Source: Pseudonocardia oceani
Lineage (GTDB): Bacteria; Actinomycetota; Actinomycetes; Mycobacteriales; Pseudonocardiaceae
Direction of reading: 5' to 3'
Length of the DNA: 64,000 nt
Assembly: GCF_019263585.2 (NCBI RefSeq)
Contig: NZ_JADQDF010000001.1
Coordinates: 4,216,001 to 4,280,000 of the forward strand
A program made the translations under genes and the position numbers. Under the pieces are notes generated by a model. That model worked only from the letters and a program-made list of their open reading frames with translations. It made no database searches and was not told the origin of the DNA. This document shows positions 24,719 to 31,585 of the stretch, piece by piece (the stretch's first letter is position 1; the number at the start of each line of letters is the position of its first letter).

Positions 24719-24747
24719 GGCCCGCCCCGCGGTGAGCGGGACGGGCC
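24719..24747. terminator. Bidirectional hairpin terminator
   Basis: GGCCCGCCCCGC (24719-24730) pairs with GCGGGACGGGCC (24736-24747) with one mismatch around GGTGA. It sits between the convergent glycosyltransferase gene (stop 24709) and SRPBCC gene (stop 24762). Confidence 0.7.
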
Positions 24748-24761
24748 GGGAAGCCGTTCTG

Positions 24762-25235
24762 TCAGACGGCGTTCTGCGGAGCGGCGTCGACGTCGCCGCG
24801 CCATCCGCCCTCCTCCTTGCCGCGCGCCTCGATGAACTCCTTGAAGTTCTCGAGGTCGCCCTTGACGCGGCGCTGGACGATGCCCAGCGCGTCGCCGGCC
24901 TTCTCGACGAAGCCCTCGGGGTCGTGGTCGAGCTGGAGCGCGACGCGCGTCGTGGCGTCGTCGATCCGGTGGAACGTCACGACACCGGCCTGGTGCGTGC
25001 CGTTCTCGGTGGTCCACGCGACGCGCTCGTCGGGGTGCTGTTCGGTGACCTCGGCGTCGAACTCGCGCTGCACGCCGGCGATGTTGGTCACCCAGTGGGT
25101 ACGGGTCTCGGTGACCTGGTCGATGCGCTCGACGCCCTCCATGAACCGGGGGAACGTCTCGAACTGGGTCCACTGGTTGTAGGCCGTCCCGACCGGGACA
25201 TGGACGTCGACACTGTGCTGAACGGAAGTGGCCAT
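24762..25235 (-). CDS. SRPBCC / cyclase-dehydrase family protein
   Basis: 157 residues. It opens TSVQHSVDVHVPVGTAYNQW, continues TQFETFPRFMEGVERI and THWVTNIAGVQREFDAEVTE, and ends with a long amphipathic helix FVEKAGDALGIVQRRVKGDL. This is the polyketide-cyclase/dehydrase-like form common as a stress-associated single gene in actinobacteria. It probably binds a lipid or other hydrophobic ligand; no catalytic evidence. It lies directly downstream of a short-chain dehydrogenase remnant on the same strand. Confidence 0.85.
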   Translation of the reverse strand: MATSVQHSVDVHVPVGTAYNQWTQFETFPRFMEGVERIDQVTETRTHWVTNIAGVQREFDAEVTEQHPDERVAWTTENGTHQAGVVTFHRIDDATTRVALQLDHDPEGFVEKAGDALGIVQRRVKGDLENFKEFIEARGKEEGGWRGDVDAAPQNAV

Positions 25236-25380
25236 GATGAGCGGGTGCCCGTTGCGCCGCTGCGCAAACCCGCCACGCCGAGGCCGGCGGCCAGCCCGAT
25301 GGCGGCCGCTCCCGCGGTGGCCCGCCCGATCCCGCTCGACGCCCCGGTGACGACCACGACGCCGTTCCTGATCCGTATCC
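25236..25380 (-). pseudogene. Remnant of a short-chain dehydrogenase gene
   Basis: Read on the minus strand, an in-frame segment begins NGVVVVTGASSGIGRAT, the complete Rossmann TGxxxGIG signature. It then jumps directly to a hydrophobic AGAAAIGLAAGLGVAGLR segment and runs into the start of the SRPBCC gene. The catalytic YxxxK region and about 200 residues are missing. This looks like an SDR gene with a C-terminal membrane segment that has lost its middle by internal deletion. Confidence 0.5.
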
Positions 25381-25415
25381 CGCGTCGGTACCCGGTGGGA
25401 CGGGTCGACGCGCGG

Positions 25416-26642
25416 TCAGCCGCCGGCGTCGGTCGGGAACATGCTCAGGTGCGCCCCCGTGGCCCAGTCGACGAGCACCAGCGTGGCGTCGTCCTGGAGG
25501 CGGCCGTCCTGGTGGGCGAGGACGGCGGCGCCCAGGCGGCGCAGCGTCTCCGGCGCGGACAGGTGGTCGGCGGCCGCGTGCTCGGTGAACTCGACGAGGC
25601 GGTCCTCGCCGAAGAACGCGCCGTCCACGTCGCGGGCCTCGACGATGCCGTCGGAGTACAGGAGCAGGCGGTCGCCGGGCTCGAGCTGCTCGCGGCCCAC
25701 GGCCGGGGGCGGCCCGGGGATCGTCAGGCCCAGCGGCAGCCGCGGCGCCGACGCGAGCTGCTTGACGACCCGCCCGTCGCGCACCAGCAGCGGCGCCGGG
25801 TGCCCGGCCAGCAGGAACTCCAGCACGCCGGTGGCCGTGTCCAGGCGGGCCAGCACGGCGGTGGCGAACTGGTGGGGCCCGGCCTGGGAGAGCACCGCCT
25901 CGTCGGCCCGCGCGGCGATGGCCCGCAGGTCGGTCTCGCCGTCGCGGCGGGCGTTGCGCACGGCGGTGATGGCGAGCGCGGTGGTGAGGCCGGCGCGGAG
26001 GTCGTGGCCCAGTGCGTCGAACACGGCGAGGTCGATGACGTCGCCGTCGACGTTGTAGTCGTAGGCGTCGCCGGCGACGCGGTCGTGCGGCTCGAGCAGC
26101 GCGGCGACGACCACGCGGTCGGTGGCGAACGTGCGCGGCGGCAGCATCTGCCACAGCAGCTCCGATGCCAGCGACAGCGGCCCGTTGCTGCGCCAGCGCC
26201 GCAGCCGGTCGCTGTAGACGATCTTGGTCATCAGCAGGTGCCCGGTGAGCCCGGCGAGGATCCACACCCAGCGGCGCAGGTCGGCGTCGTCGTCGCGGTC
26301 GCCCAGGCCGATGCGCATGACGCCCGCCCGGTCGGTGCCGTCGAGGACCGGCACCCACAGCACCCGGGCGCCCGCGTCGTCGAGCCCGGGGAGGATCTCG
26401 CCGAGCTGGTAGGCCCGCCCGGCCATCGTGCCCACGACGCGGACCTGCTGGTCCGCCGCATCCCCGATCGGCACGAACATCCGCTGGGCCAGGTCGACGA
26501 CGAGCACCTGGGCGGTGAGCCCGACCGGGCGCACGGCGTCGTCGACCAGCGTCGTCAGGTCCTCACCGCGGGCGAGGTGGCCGCCGTCGACGACGTGGGC
26601 GAGGACGTGTGCCCACGCCGCGTCCCCGTCCGATGCCGCCAC
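25416..26642 (-). CDS. PP2C/SpoIIE-type serine phosphatase with N-terminal sensor domain
   Basis: 408 residues from GTG 26642. The first 170 residues look GAF-like (LTTLVDDAVRPVGLTAQVLV, VLWVPVLDGTDRAGVMRIGL). The C-terminal half is a SpoIIE/PP2C phosphatase: VAGDAYDYNVDGDVIDLAVF has the metal-binding GD, FDALGHDLRAGLTTALAI the second, and ERLLLYSDGIVEARD-like DRLLLYSDGIVEARDVDG with LQDDATLVLVDW the last aspartates. It probably dephosphorylates an anti-anti-sigma factor in a general stress cascade; no such partner gene is adjacent. The start is ambiguous in this GC-rich region. Confidence 0.85.
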   Translation of the reverse strand: MAASDGDAAWAHVLAHVVDGGHLARGEDLTTLVDDAVRPVGLTAQVLVVDLAQRMFVPIGDAADQQVRVVGTMAGRAYQLGEILPGLDDAGARVLWVPVLDGTDRAGVMRIGLGDRDDDADLRRWVWILAGLTGHLLMTKIVYSDRLRRWRSNGPLSLASELLWQMLPPRTFATDRVVVAALLEPHDRVAGDAYDYNVDGDVIDLAVFDALGHDLRAGLTTALAITAVRNARRDGETDLRAIAARADEAVLSQAGPHQFATAVLARLDTATGVLEFLLAGHPAPLLVRDGRVVKQLASAPRLPLGLTIPGPPPAVGREQLEPGDRLLLYSDGIVEARDVDGAFFGEDRLVEFTEHAAADHLSAPETLRRLGAAVLAHQDGRLQDDATLVLVDWATGAHLSMFPTDAGG

Positions 26643-26652
26643 CGTCGTGACC

Positions 26653-27330
26653 CTACCGGCGCGTCCGGGCGCCGCCGAGGACCGCCTCGATGCGCGCGGC
26701 CAGCGAGGCGGGCCGGGTGAGCGGCACCATGTGGGCCCCGCCGGACAGGGACGCGGCCGAGCCGCGGGGTGCGGCGGCGGCCAGCGCGGCCACCCAGTCG
26801 GCCGGGGAGAGGCGGTCGTGACGCCCGCGCACGACCAGCACCGGCGCATCGACGCAGGTCAGCGCGTCGTCGAGCCGGTGGCGGCGGGTCGCGGCGAACC
26901 CGCGCGCCATCGTCACCGGCCCGCTGCGCAGCCAGTCGGGCACCAGCACCGGCAGCTCCCACACGTGCTCGTGCACCGCGGTCCGCACCCACCGGTGCGC
27001 CAGCACGGGCGGGGTGAGGCGCGGGTCACCGGTCGGGCCCACGAGGACCAGCCCGGCGACGCGGCCGGGGGCGCGCCGCGCCGCCTCGGCCACCACGTGG
27101 CAGCTCGCGGAGTGACCGAGCAGGACGGCGGGCCGGTCGAGCGCATCGAGCAGGCGCCCGGCCAGGTCGGCGGGGTCGAGCGGCACGCCGGAGGCACACG
27201 GCTCGCCGTACCCGGGCAGGCGCACCGCGCCGGTCCGCCACCCGGGCCCCAGCGCGTGCAGGGTCGGAGCGGCGGTCCGCGGTGTGAGGCCCAGCCCGGG
27301 CACGGCGAGCAGAGTGCGGCACCCGGGCAC
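26653..27330 (-). CDS. Alpha/beta hydrolase
   Basis: 225 residues from GTG 27330. The catalytic triad is visible: the nucleophile elbow LLGHSASCHVVAEAA (G-H-S-A-S), an aspartate in VRGRHDRLSPADW and a histidine in GGAHMVPLTRPASLAARIEA. An oxyanion-type start LLAVPGLGLTPRTAAP is also present. GTG 27330 lies 13 bases after the DsbA-like gene stop, so the two may be co-transcribed. Substrate unknown. Confidence 0.8.
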   Translation of the reverse strand: MPGCRTLLAVPGLGLTPRTAAPTLHALGPGWRTGAVRLPGYGEPCASGVPLDPADLAGRLLDALDRPAVLLGHSASCHVVAEAARRAPGRVAGLVLVGPTGDPRLTPPVLAHRWVRTAVHEHVWELPVLVPDWLRSGPVTMARGFAATRRHRLDDALTCVDAPVLVVRGRHDRLSPADWVAALAAAAPRGSAASLSGGAHMVPLTRPASLAARIEAVLGGARTRR

Positions 27331-27343
27331 CCCGACGCGCCGC

Positions 27344-28039
27344 TCAGCCCACCCCGGCGGCCGCCGCCGCCCGGCGAACCAGGTCGTCGTGCGCCGCCGG
27401 GTCGTCGGAGTCGACGACGAGGAACCCCGTGCCCGGCTCGCCCTCCTGGTGGATCTCCACACCCGGGTTGTGCACGCTCGACCCGTCGGCGAGGAAGAAG
27501 TGCGGGCTGCCCTGCACGGCGTCGCGGTGGTCGAGGTAGCTGCGCATCATCGGGCCGCGGGCCCGGCCGGTGTCGAGGGCGTCGCGCAGCCGGTCGACGT
27601 CGACGCCCGGGCACGAGGCCGCGACCTCGAGGACCTCGTGGCGCATGCTGACGCACCGGCTGTCGCGCCAGAACGCCAGCCGCAGGGCTTCGTCCAGCTC
27701 CTCGGCCGCGGCGGGCGACTGCTCCTTCGCCGCCTGCACCGCCTCGTTCGCGGGCATCGCGGTGACCGGGTACTCCGACAGGTCGCGCTGCCACGAGGTG
27801 AACCCCAGCTCCGTCGCGAGCGCACCGACCACCGGCTTCTCCGGCTCGATCGTCCGCCAGTTCAGCGCCATGCCGTTGACGTCCTCGAGCAGGAACGGCT
27901 GCAGGTCCAGGTGCAGCACGCCGTCGAGGCCGGCGGCGGTGCGGGCGCGGCGGAAGCGGTGCAGGGCGACGGTCGCCCAGCCGCACACGATGTCGGAGAA
28001 GACGGTGACCGAGGCGGGAGGGACCGGGGGAGGAGTCAT
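27344..28039 (-). CDS. DsbA-family (FrnE/HCCA isomerase-like) protein with a single active-site cysteine
   Basis: 231 residues. The thioredoxin-fold motif reads VTVFSDIVCGWATVALHRF, where FrnE-type relatives have CPWC; only the first cysteine is kept. Downstream come the helical insertion (FWRDSRCVSMRHEVLEVAAS) and the cis-proline region GSPHFFLADGSSVHNPGV, followed by GTGFLVVDSDDP. Loss of the second cysteine argues against a disulfide oxidase; a glutathione-S-transferase-like isomerase or mycothiol-dependent role is possible. Confidence 0.8.
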   Translation of the reverse strand: MTPPPVPPASVTVFSDIVCGWATVALHRFRRARTAAGLDGVLHLDLQPFLLEDVNGMALNWRTIEPEKPVVGALATELGFTSWQRDLSEYPVTAMPANEAVQAAKEQSPAAAEELDEALRLAFWRDSRCVSMRHEVLEVAASCPGVDVDRLRDALDTGRARGPMMRSYLDHRDAVQGSPHFFLADGSSVHNPGVEIHQEGEPGTGFLVVDSDDPAAHDDLVRRAAAAAGVG

Positions 28040-28121
28040 GCCCGCGGGGATACCCGCCGCCGCGTGCCGGATGCGGCCGGACGGCCGCGTTTGGAGAGCA
28101 GGAGCAGGGGTAGCCACGATC

Positions 28122-28505
28122 ATGGACGGTCGGACGCACGTTCTGGTCGTCGCCGCGGCGCTGGTCGCGATGGTGGCGGGCGGTTGTGCGGCCGCGCAGC
28201 GACCCGACGTCGAGCGGGTCGCCGTGGAGTTCGCCGCGGGCGTCCCCGAGGAGCGCTGCGGCCTGCTCGCGCCCGCCGTCGTGGCGGCCCTCGACGCGCA
28301 GGACGGCTGCGAGTCGGGCGTCGCGCAGGTCCCGGCCGCGTCGGCGGACGTGCTCGGCACCGAGGTGTGGGGCGACGACGCGCAGGTCCGGCTCCCCGGC
28401 GACACGCTGTTCCTGACCCGCACCACGACCGGCTGGAAGGTGACGGCCGCCGGGTGCCGCCCCGCCGGCGACGGGCCCTACGTGTGCGCGGTGGAGGCGG
28501 GATGA
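28122..28505 (+). CDS. Small putative lipoprotein
   Basis: 127 residues. The signal peptide HVLVVAAALVAMVAGGC ends in a lipobox (VAGGC), so the mature protein should be lipid-anchored at about Cys22. The mature part (VERVAVEFAAGVPEERCGLL, FLTRTTTGWKVTAAGCRP, YVCAVEAG) has four further cysteines, likely two disulfides, and the pattern of small SnoaL/DUF4878-like surface proteins. It overlaps the next gene by ATGA. Confidence 0.75.
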   Translation: MDGRTHVLVVAAALVAMVAGGCAAAQRPDVERVAVEFAAGVPEERCGLLAPAVVAALDAQDGCESGVAQVPAASADVLGTEVWGDDAQVRLPGDTLFLTRTTTGWKVTAAGCRPAGDGPYVCAVEAG

Positions 28506-28612
28506 GCCGGGACGACCCGATGCGCAGCGTGCGCCTGCTGTTCGCGGCCTACGTCGGCGTGATCGTCCTCGGCCTGGTCTTCTCCACCGCGCTCGGGCTG
28601 CTGGGCCGGTGA
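28502..28612 (+). CDS. 36-residue single-pass membrane peptide
   Basis: 36 residues: a charged head SRDDPMRSVR and one hydrophobic span LLFAAYVGVIVLGLVFSTAL. It overlaps the lipoprotein stop by ATGA and its own stop overlaps the GTG of the DUF6766 gene, so it lies inside a fully coupled three-gene set. Too short for many gene finders but well supported by the overlaps at both ends. Probably a small subunit of the neighbouring membrane protein. Confidence 0.6.
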   Translation: MSRDDPMRSVRLLFAAYVGVIVLGLVFSTALGLLGR

Positions 28613-29292
28613 ACCGGACCGCGCGCGTGCTGCGCGACAACGGGCTGGGCCTGGCGTTCGGGGTCCTGTTCCTGCTGGCGCTGGCCGGGCAGGGCCTGGC
28701 CGGGCACGCGCAGTACAACGACCAGCAGGCCGCCGAGGGCTCCGACCCCGTCGGGCTCGGCCACTACCTGCTGTCGTCGTCGTTCGCCGTCGACGTGGTG
28801 GAGAACTGGCAGTCGGAGTACCTGCAGTTCTTCCTCTACATCCTCGCGACGGTGTGGCTGGTGCAGCGCGGCTCGCCCGAGTCCAAGGAGCTCGACGAGC
28901 CCGGCACCGAGTCCGACGCCGACCAGCTCGTCGGCCCGCACGCCCGCGCCGACTCCCCGCGGTGGGCCCACTCCGGCGACTGGCGCACGACCGTGTTCTC
29001 CCGCTCGCTCGGCCTGGTGATGGGCGGGGTCTTCCTGCTGTCCTGGGCCGCGCAGTCGGTGGCCGGGTGGGCGGCCTACAACGCCGAGCAGCTCGGCTCG
29101 CGGCAGGACCCGGTGACGTGGGCGGGCTACCTCGTCGAGCCCGACTTCTGGAACCGCACCCTGCAGAACTGGCAGTCCGAGCTGCTGGCGGTGGGGTCGA
29201 TGGCGGTGCTGGCGGTGTTCCTGCGCCAGCGCGGGTCACCCGAGTCGAAGCCCGTCGGGGCCGCCCACGGCGACACCGCGATGACCGGCTGA
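28609..29292 (+). CDS. DUF6766 family membrane protein
   Basis: 227 residues in two homologous halves. Each half has a membrane span (DNGLGLAFGVLFLLALAGQG; VMGGVFLLSWAAQSVAGWAA), a soluble GYL/HYL-type loop with ENWQSEYLQFFLYI or QNWQSELLAVGSMA, and an ending QRGSPESK. The repeated NWQSE and QRGSPESK words make the internal duplication plain. Function unknown. Coupled to the small membrane peptide by GTGA. Confidence 0.85.
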   Translation: MNRTARVLRDNGLGLAFGVLFLLALAGQGLAGHAQYNDQQAAEGSDPVGLGHYLLSSSFAVDVVENWQSEYLQFFLYILATVWLVQRGSPESKELDEPGTESDADQLVGPHARADSPRWAHSGDWRTTVFSRSLGLVMGGVFLLSWAAQSVAGWAAYNAEQLGSRQDPVTWAGYLVEPDFWNRTLQNWQSELLAVGSMAVLAVFLRQRGSPESKPVGAAHGDTAMTG

Positions 29293-29333
29293 ACCGGACT
29301 ATCCGCACGTCGCGGGGCGTTGCACCAGGTGCG

Positions 29334-30437
29334 ATGCCGACCACCACACCGACCCGCCTCTGGGTCCCCCGCCGCGTCCTCGTCACCCGGTCCGCCGCCG
29401 AGCGGCCGCACACCGCCACCGTCCTCGAACGCTGCGCCGCCGCGGGCGTCACCGACGTCGAGTTCCTGCCCGCCGACCGGATCACCGGCCTGCGCGTGAC
29501 GGGTCCCGACGGCGAGACCGACCAGCGCGCCACCTACGCCCGCGCCAAGTCGACGCTCGCCGTCGTCGTCAGCCCGCCGTCGCAGCGGCGCCTGCAGCCC
29601 ATCCCGCCCAGCGCCGACTGGCGCCTGGACCTCGCGCAGGGCTGCCCCGCCCACTGCCAGTACTGCTACCTCGCGGGCTCGCTGGGCGGGCCGCCCGTCA
29701 CCCGCGTCTACGCCGATCTCGACGACGTCCTGGGCGCGATGGACGAGCACGTCGGCCGCGGCGGGGTCACCTCGACGTCGGCCGCCCGAGGCCACGAGGG
29801 CACCACGTTCGAGGCGTCCTGCTACACCGACCCGCTCGGGATCGAGCACGTCACCGGCAGCCTGTCCGCGGCGATCACCCACGTCGGGACGCACGCGTTC
29901 GCGGGGCCGGTGCAGCTGCGGGCAACCACGAAGTTCGGCGCCGTCGAGCCGCTGCTGGACCTGCCCCATCACGGCCGGACCCGGATCCGTGCGTCGGTGA
30001 ACGCGGCGGGCGTCGCGGGGCGCTTCGAGGGCGGCACCGACAGCGTCCCGGTGCGCCTGGCGGGGCTGGGCGCGCTCGCCCGCGCCGGCTACCCCGTCGG
30101 CGTGACGATCGCGCCGATCATGCCGCGCGGCGACTGGCGCGCCGAGTACGGCGCCCTGCTCGACGCCGCCGCGCACGAGCTGGCCGGGGTGCCCGGCCTC
30201 GATCTCACCGTCGAGTGCATCACCCACCGCTTCACGCCGTCGAGCAAGGACGTCCTCGAGGGCTGGTACCCGCGCACGCAGCTGGAGATGGACCCCGACG
30301 AGCGCAGCCGCAAGCGCGGGAAGTTCGGCTCGGTGAAGTACGTCTACCCCGCCGCGACGATGGGCGAGCTGCGGTCCTGGTTCACCGAGGCGCTCGAGAC
30401 GCGCATCCCGGCCGCGCGTCCGCTCTACTGGACCTGA
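29334..30437 (+). CDS. Spore photoproduct lyase-like radical SAM protein
   Basis: 367 residues. DLAQGCPAHCQYCYLAGSLG holds the CxxxCxxC iron-sulfur motif (CPAHCQYC). The remainder follows the SplB pattern (RVYADLDDVLGAMDEH, EASCYTDPLGIEHVTGSL, RIRASVNAAG, FTPSSKDVLEGWYPRTQLEM, GSVKYVYP). Classical SplB repairs spore photoproduct in endospores; this relative occurs in non-endospore-forming actinobacteria, where a UV-lesion or other radical reaction is possible but undemonstrated. ATG 29334 is the most family-consistent start. Confidence 0.88.
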   Translation: MPTTTPTRLWVPRRVLVTRSAAERPHTATVLERCAAAGVTDVEFLPADRITGLRVTGPDGETDQRATYARAKSTLAVVVSPPSQRRLQPIPPSADWRLDLAQGCPAHCQYCYLAGSLGGPPVTRVYADLDDVLGAMDEHVGRGGVTSTSAARGHEGTTFEASCYTDPLGIEHVTGSLSAAITHVGTHAFAGPVQLRATTKFGAVEPLLDLPHHGRTRIRASVNAAGVAGRFEGGTDSVPVRLAGLGALARAGYPVGVTIAPIMPRGDWRAEYGALLDAAAHELAGVPGLDLTVECITHRFTPSSKDVLEGWYPRTQLEMDPDERSRKRGKFGSVKYVYPAATMGELRSWFTEALETRIPAARPLYWT

Positions 30438-30524
30438 CACCCGGGCCGCACCGGGCGTGGGCCGTCCGAGGCCGGGTACGACCTCGGAGCGCGCCGAGAG
30501 TCGGCGCGATCCCAGGAGGCCTCC

Positions 30525-31094
30525 ATGTCCGAGCGCAACACCCTCGTCCGCAGCCTGCACGACGTCGGACTCGCCGCCTGGTTCGGCGGCACCCTCGCGG
30601 GGGCGGTCGGGATCAACGGCGCGGCGGCCGACGTGCCCGACCGGTCGCAGCGCCTTCGGGTCGCCAACGCCGGCTGGGCGCGGTGGACGCCGGTCAACGC
30701 CGCCGCCATCGGCGCCCACCTCGTCGGAGGGGCCGGGCTGCTGCTCGCCAACCGCAAGCGCGTCGCCGGGCAGTCCGGCGTCGCCGCGGTGACCGTGGCG
30801 AAGCTCGTCCTCACCGCGGCCGCCCTGGGCGTCACGGCCTACAGCCGGGCCCTGGGCAAGAAGGTCGAGCAGGGCGGTGGGGCCCCGGCCGAGGGCGGCA
30901 CCACGCCCGCGGCCGACACCCCGCCCGACGTCGCGAAGGCCCAGCAGCAGCTGTCCGTGACCCAGTGTGTCATCCCCGCCCTGACCGGCGGGATCGCCGT
31001 GCTCAACGCGGCCGCGGGCGAGCAGCAGCGCCCCGAGGAGCAGACCTCGGGCATCCTGCGCCGGTCCGCGCAGCTCGTCGGCGTGGCGAGCTGA
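30525..31094 (+). CDS. Conserved membrane protein of unknown function
   Basis: 189 residues with AGGAGGC upstream of ATG 30525. Hydrophobic segments are VGLAAWFGGTLAGAVGING (about 14-32), NAAAIGAHLVGGAGLLLAN (about 65-83), AAVTVAKLVLTAAALGVTAY (about 93-112) and IPALTGGIAVLNAAAG near the end. The hydrophilic region 115-150 is Gly/Pro/Ala-rich. The pattern suggests an inner-membrane protein; I recognise no family. Confidence 0.65.
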   Translation: MSERNTLVRSLHDVGLAAWFGGTLAGAVGINGAAADVPDRSQRLRVANAGWARWTPVNAAAIGAHLVGGAGLLLANRKRVAGQSGVAAVTVAKLVLTAAALGVTAYSRALGKKVEQGGGAPAEGGTTPAADTPPDVAKAQQQLSVTQCVIPALTGGIAVLNAAAGEQQRPEEQTSGILRRSAQLVGVAS

Positions 31095-31106
31095 GCCGGC
31101 CGCCTG

Positions 31107-31472
31107 ATGGACGACGACGTCGCGCCCGACGACCTGATCACCTGGCCGGACGGCAGCACCGACCGGGCCGGTGACCTCGTCGGGCGCGCCGTCGTCGACC
31201 GCCACGGCACGATCCTGGGCCGCCTCGACGGCCTGCACCCCGCCCGCGAGCGGCCCCGCTGGGGCGTGGTCGTGGCGGTGTTCGGCCGCCGTGCCGTGCC
31301 CCTGGCCGGCCTGACCCGCCACGGCCGCGGCGTGCAGGTCACGGTCGACGCCCAGCAGGTGCAGGCCGCCCCGGTGACGGACCCGGAGTCCCTGGACCTG
31401 CCGGAGTTCGGCGACGGCGAGCAGAGGCTGGTCCGGCACTACGGCGGGCGGGCGGGGGAGGCCGTGCCGTAG
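31107..31472 (+). CDS. PRC-barrel domain protein
   Basis: 121 residues. RAGDLVGRAVVDRHGTILGR with WGVVVAVFGRRAVPLAGLTR is a PRC-barrel of the kind found in stress and membrane-associated proteins; ESLDLPEFGDGEQRLVRHYG ends like the first part of DUF2382-linked PRC proteins (compare QLYRHYGLDYGG at 38586). It begins 12 bases after the preceding gene and is probably co-transcribed with it. Confidence 0.7.
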   Translation: MDDDVAPDDLITWPDGSTDRAGDLVGRAVVDRHGTILGRLDGLHPARERPRWGVVVAVFGRRAVPLAGLTRHGRGVQVTVDAQQVQAAPVTDPESLDLPEFGDGEQRLVRHYGGRAGEAVP

Positions 31473-31510
31473 CCCTGCGCGCCGCCTACCCGCGTGAGTG
31501 CGACCCGCTC

Positions 31511-31580
31511 ACCTCGCACACCGGGTGGTGACCTCGCACAGGGTCGGCGGTGTGCGAGGTGCGCACTCGGTGTGCGAGGT
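31511..31580. terminator. Nested double hairpin between convergent genes
   Basis: ACCTCGCACACC (31511-31522) pairs with GGTGTGCGAGGT (31569-31580), and ACCTCGCACA (31531-31540) pairs with TGTGCGAGGT (31551-31560). Because all four arms share the same word, the partners can also swap. It lies between the convergent PRC-barrel and recQ genes and is related to the repeats at 1-158; a bidirectional terminator is likely. Confidence 0.65.
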
Positions 31581-31585
31581 CGCCC

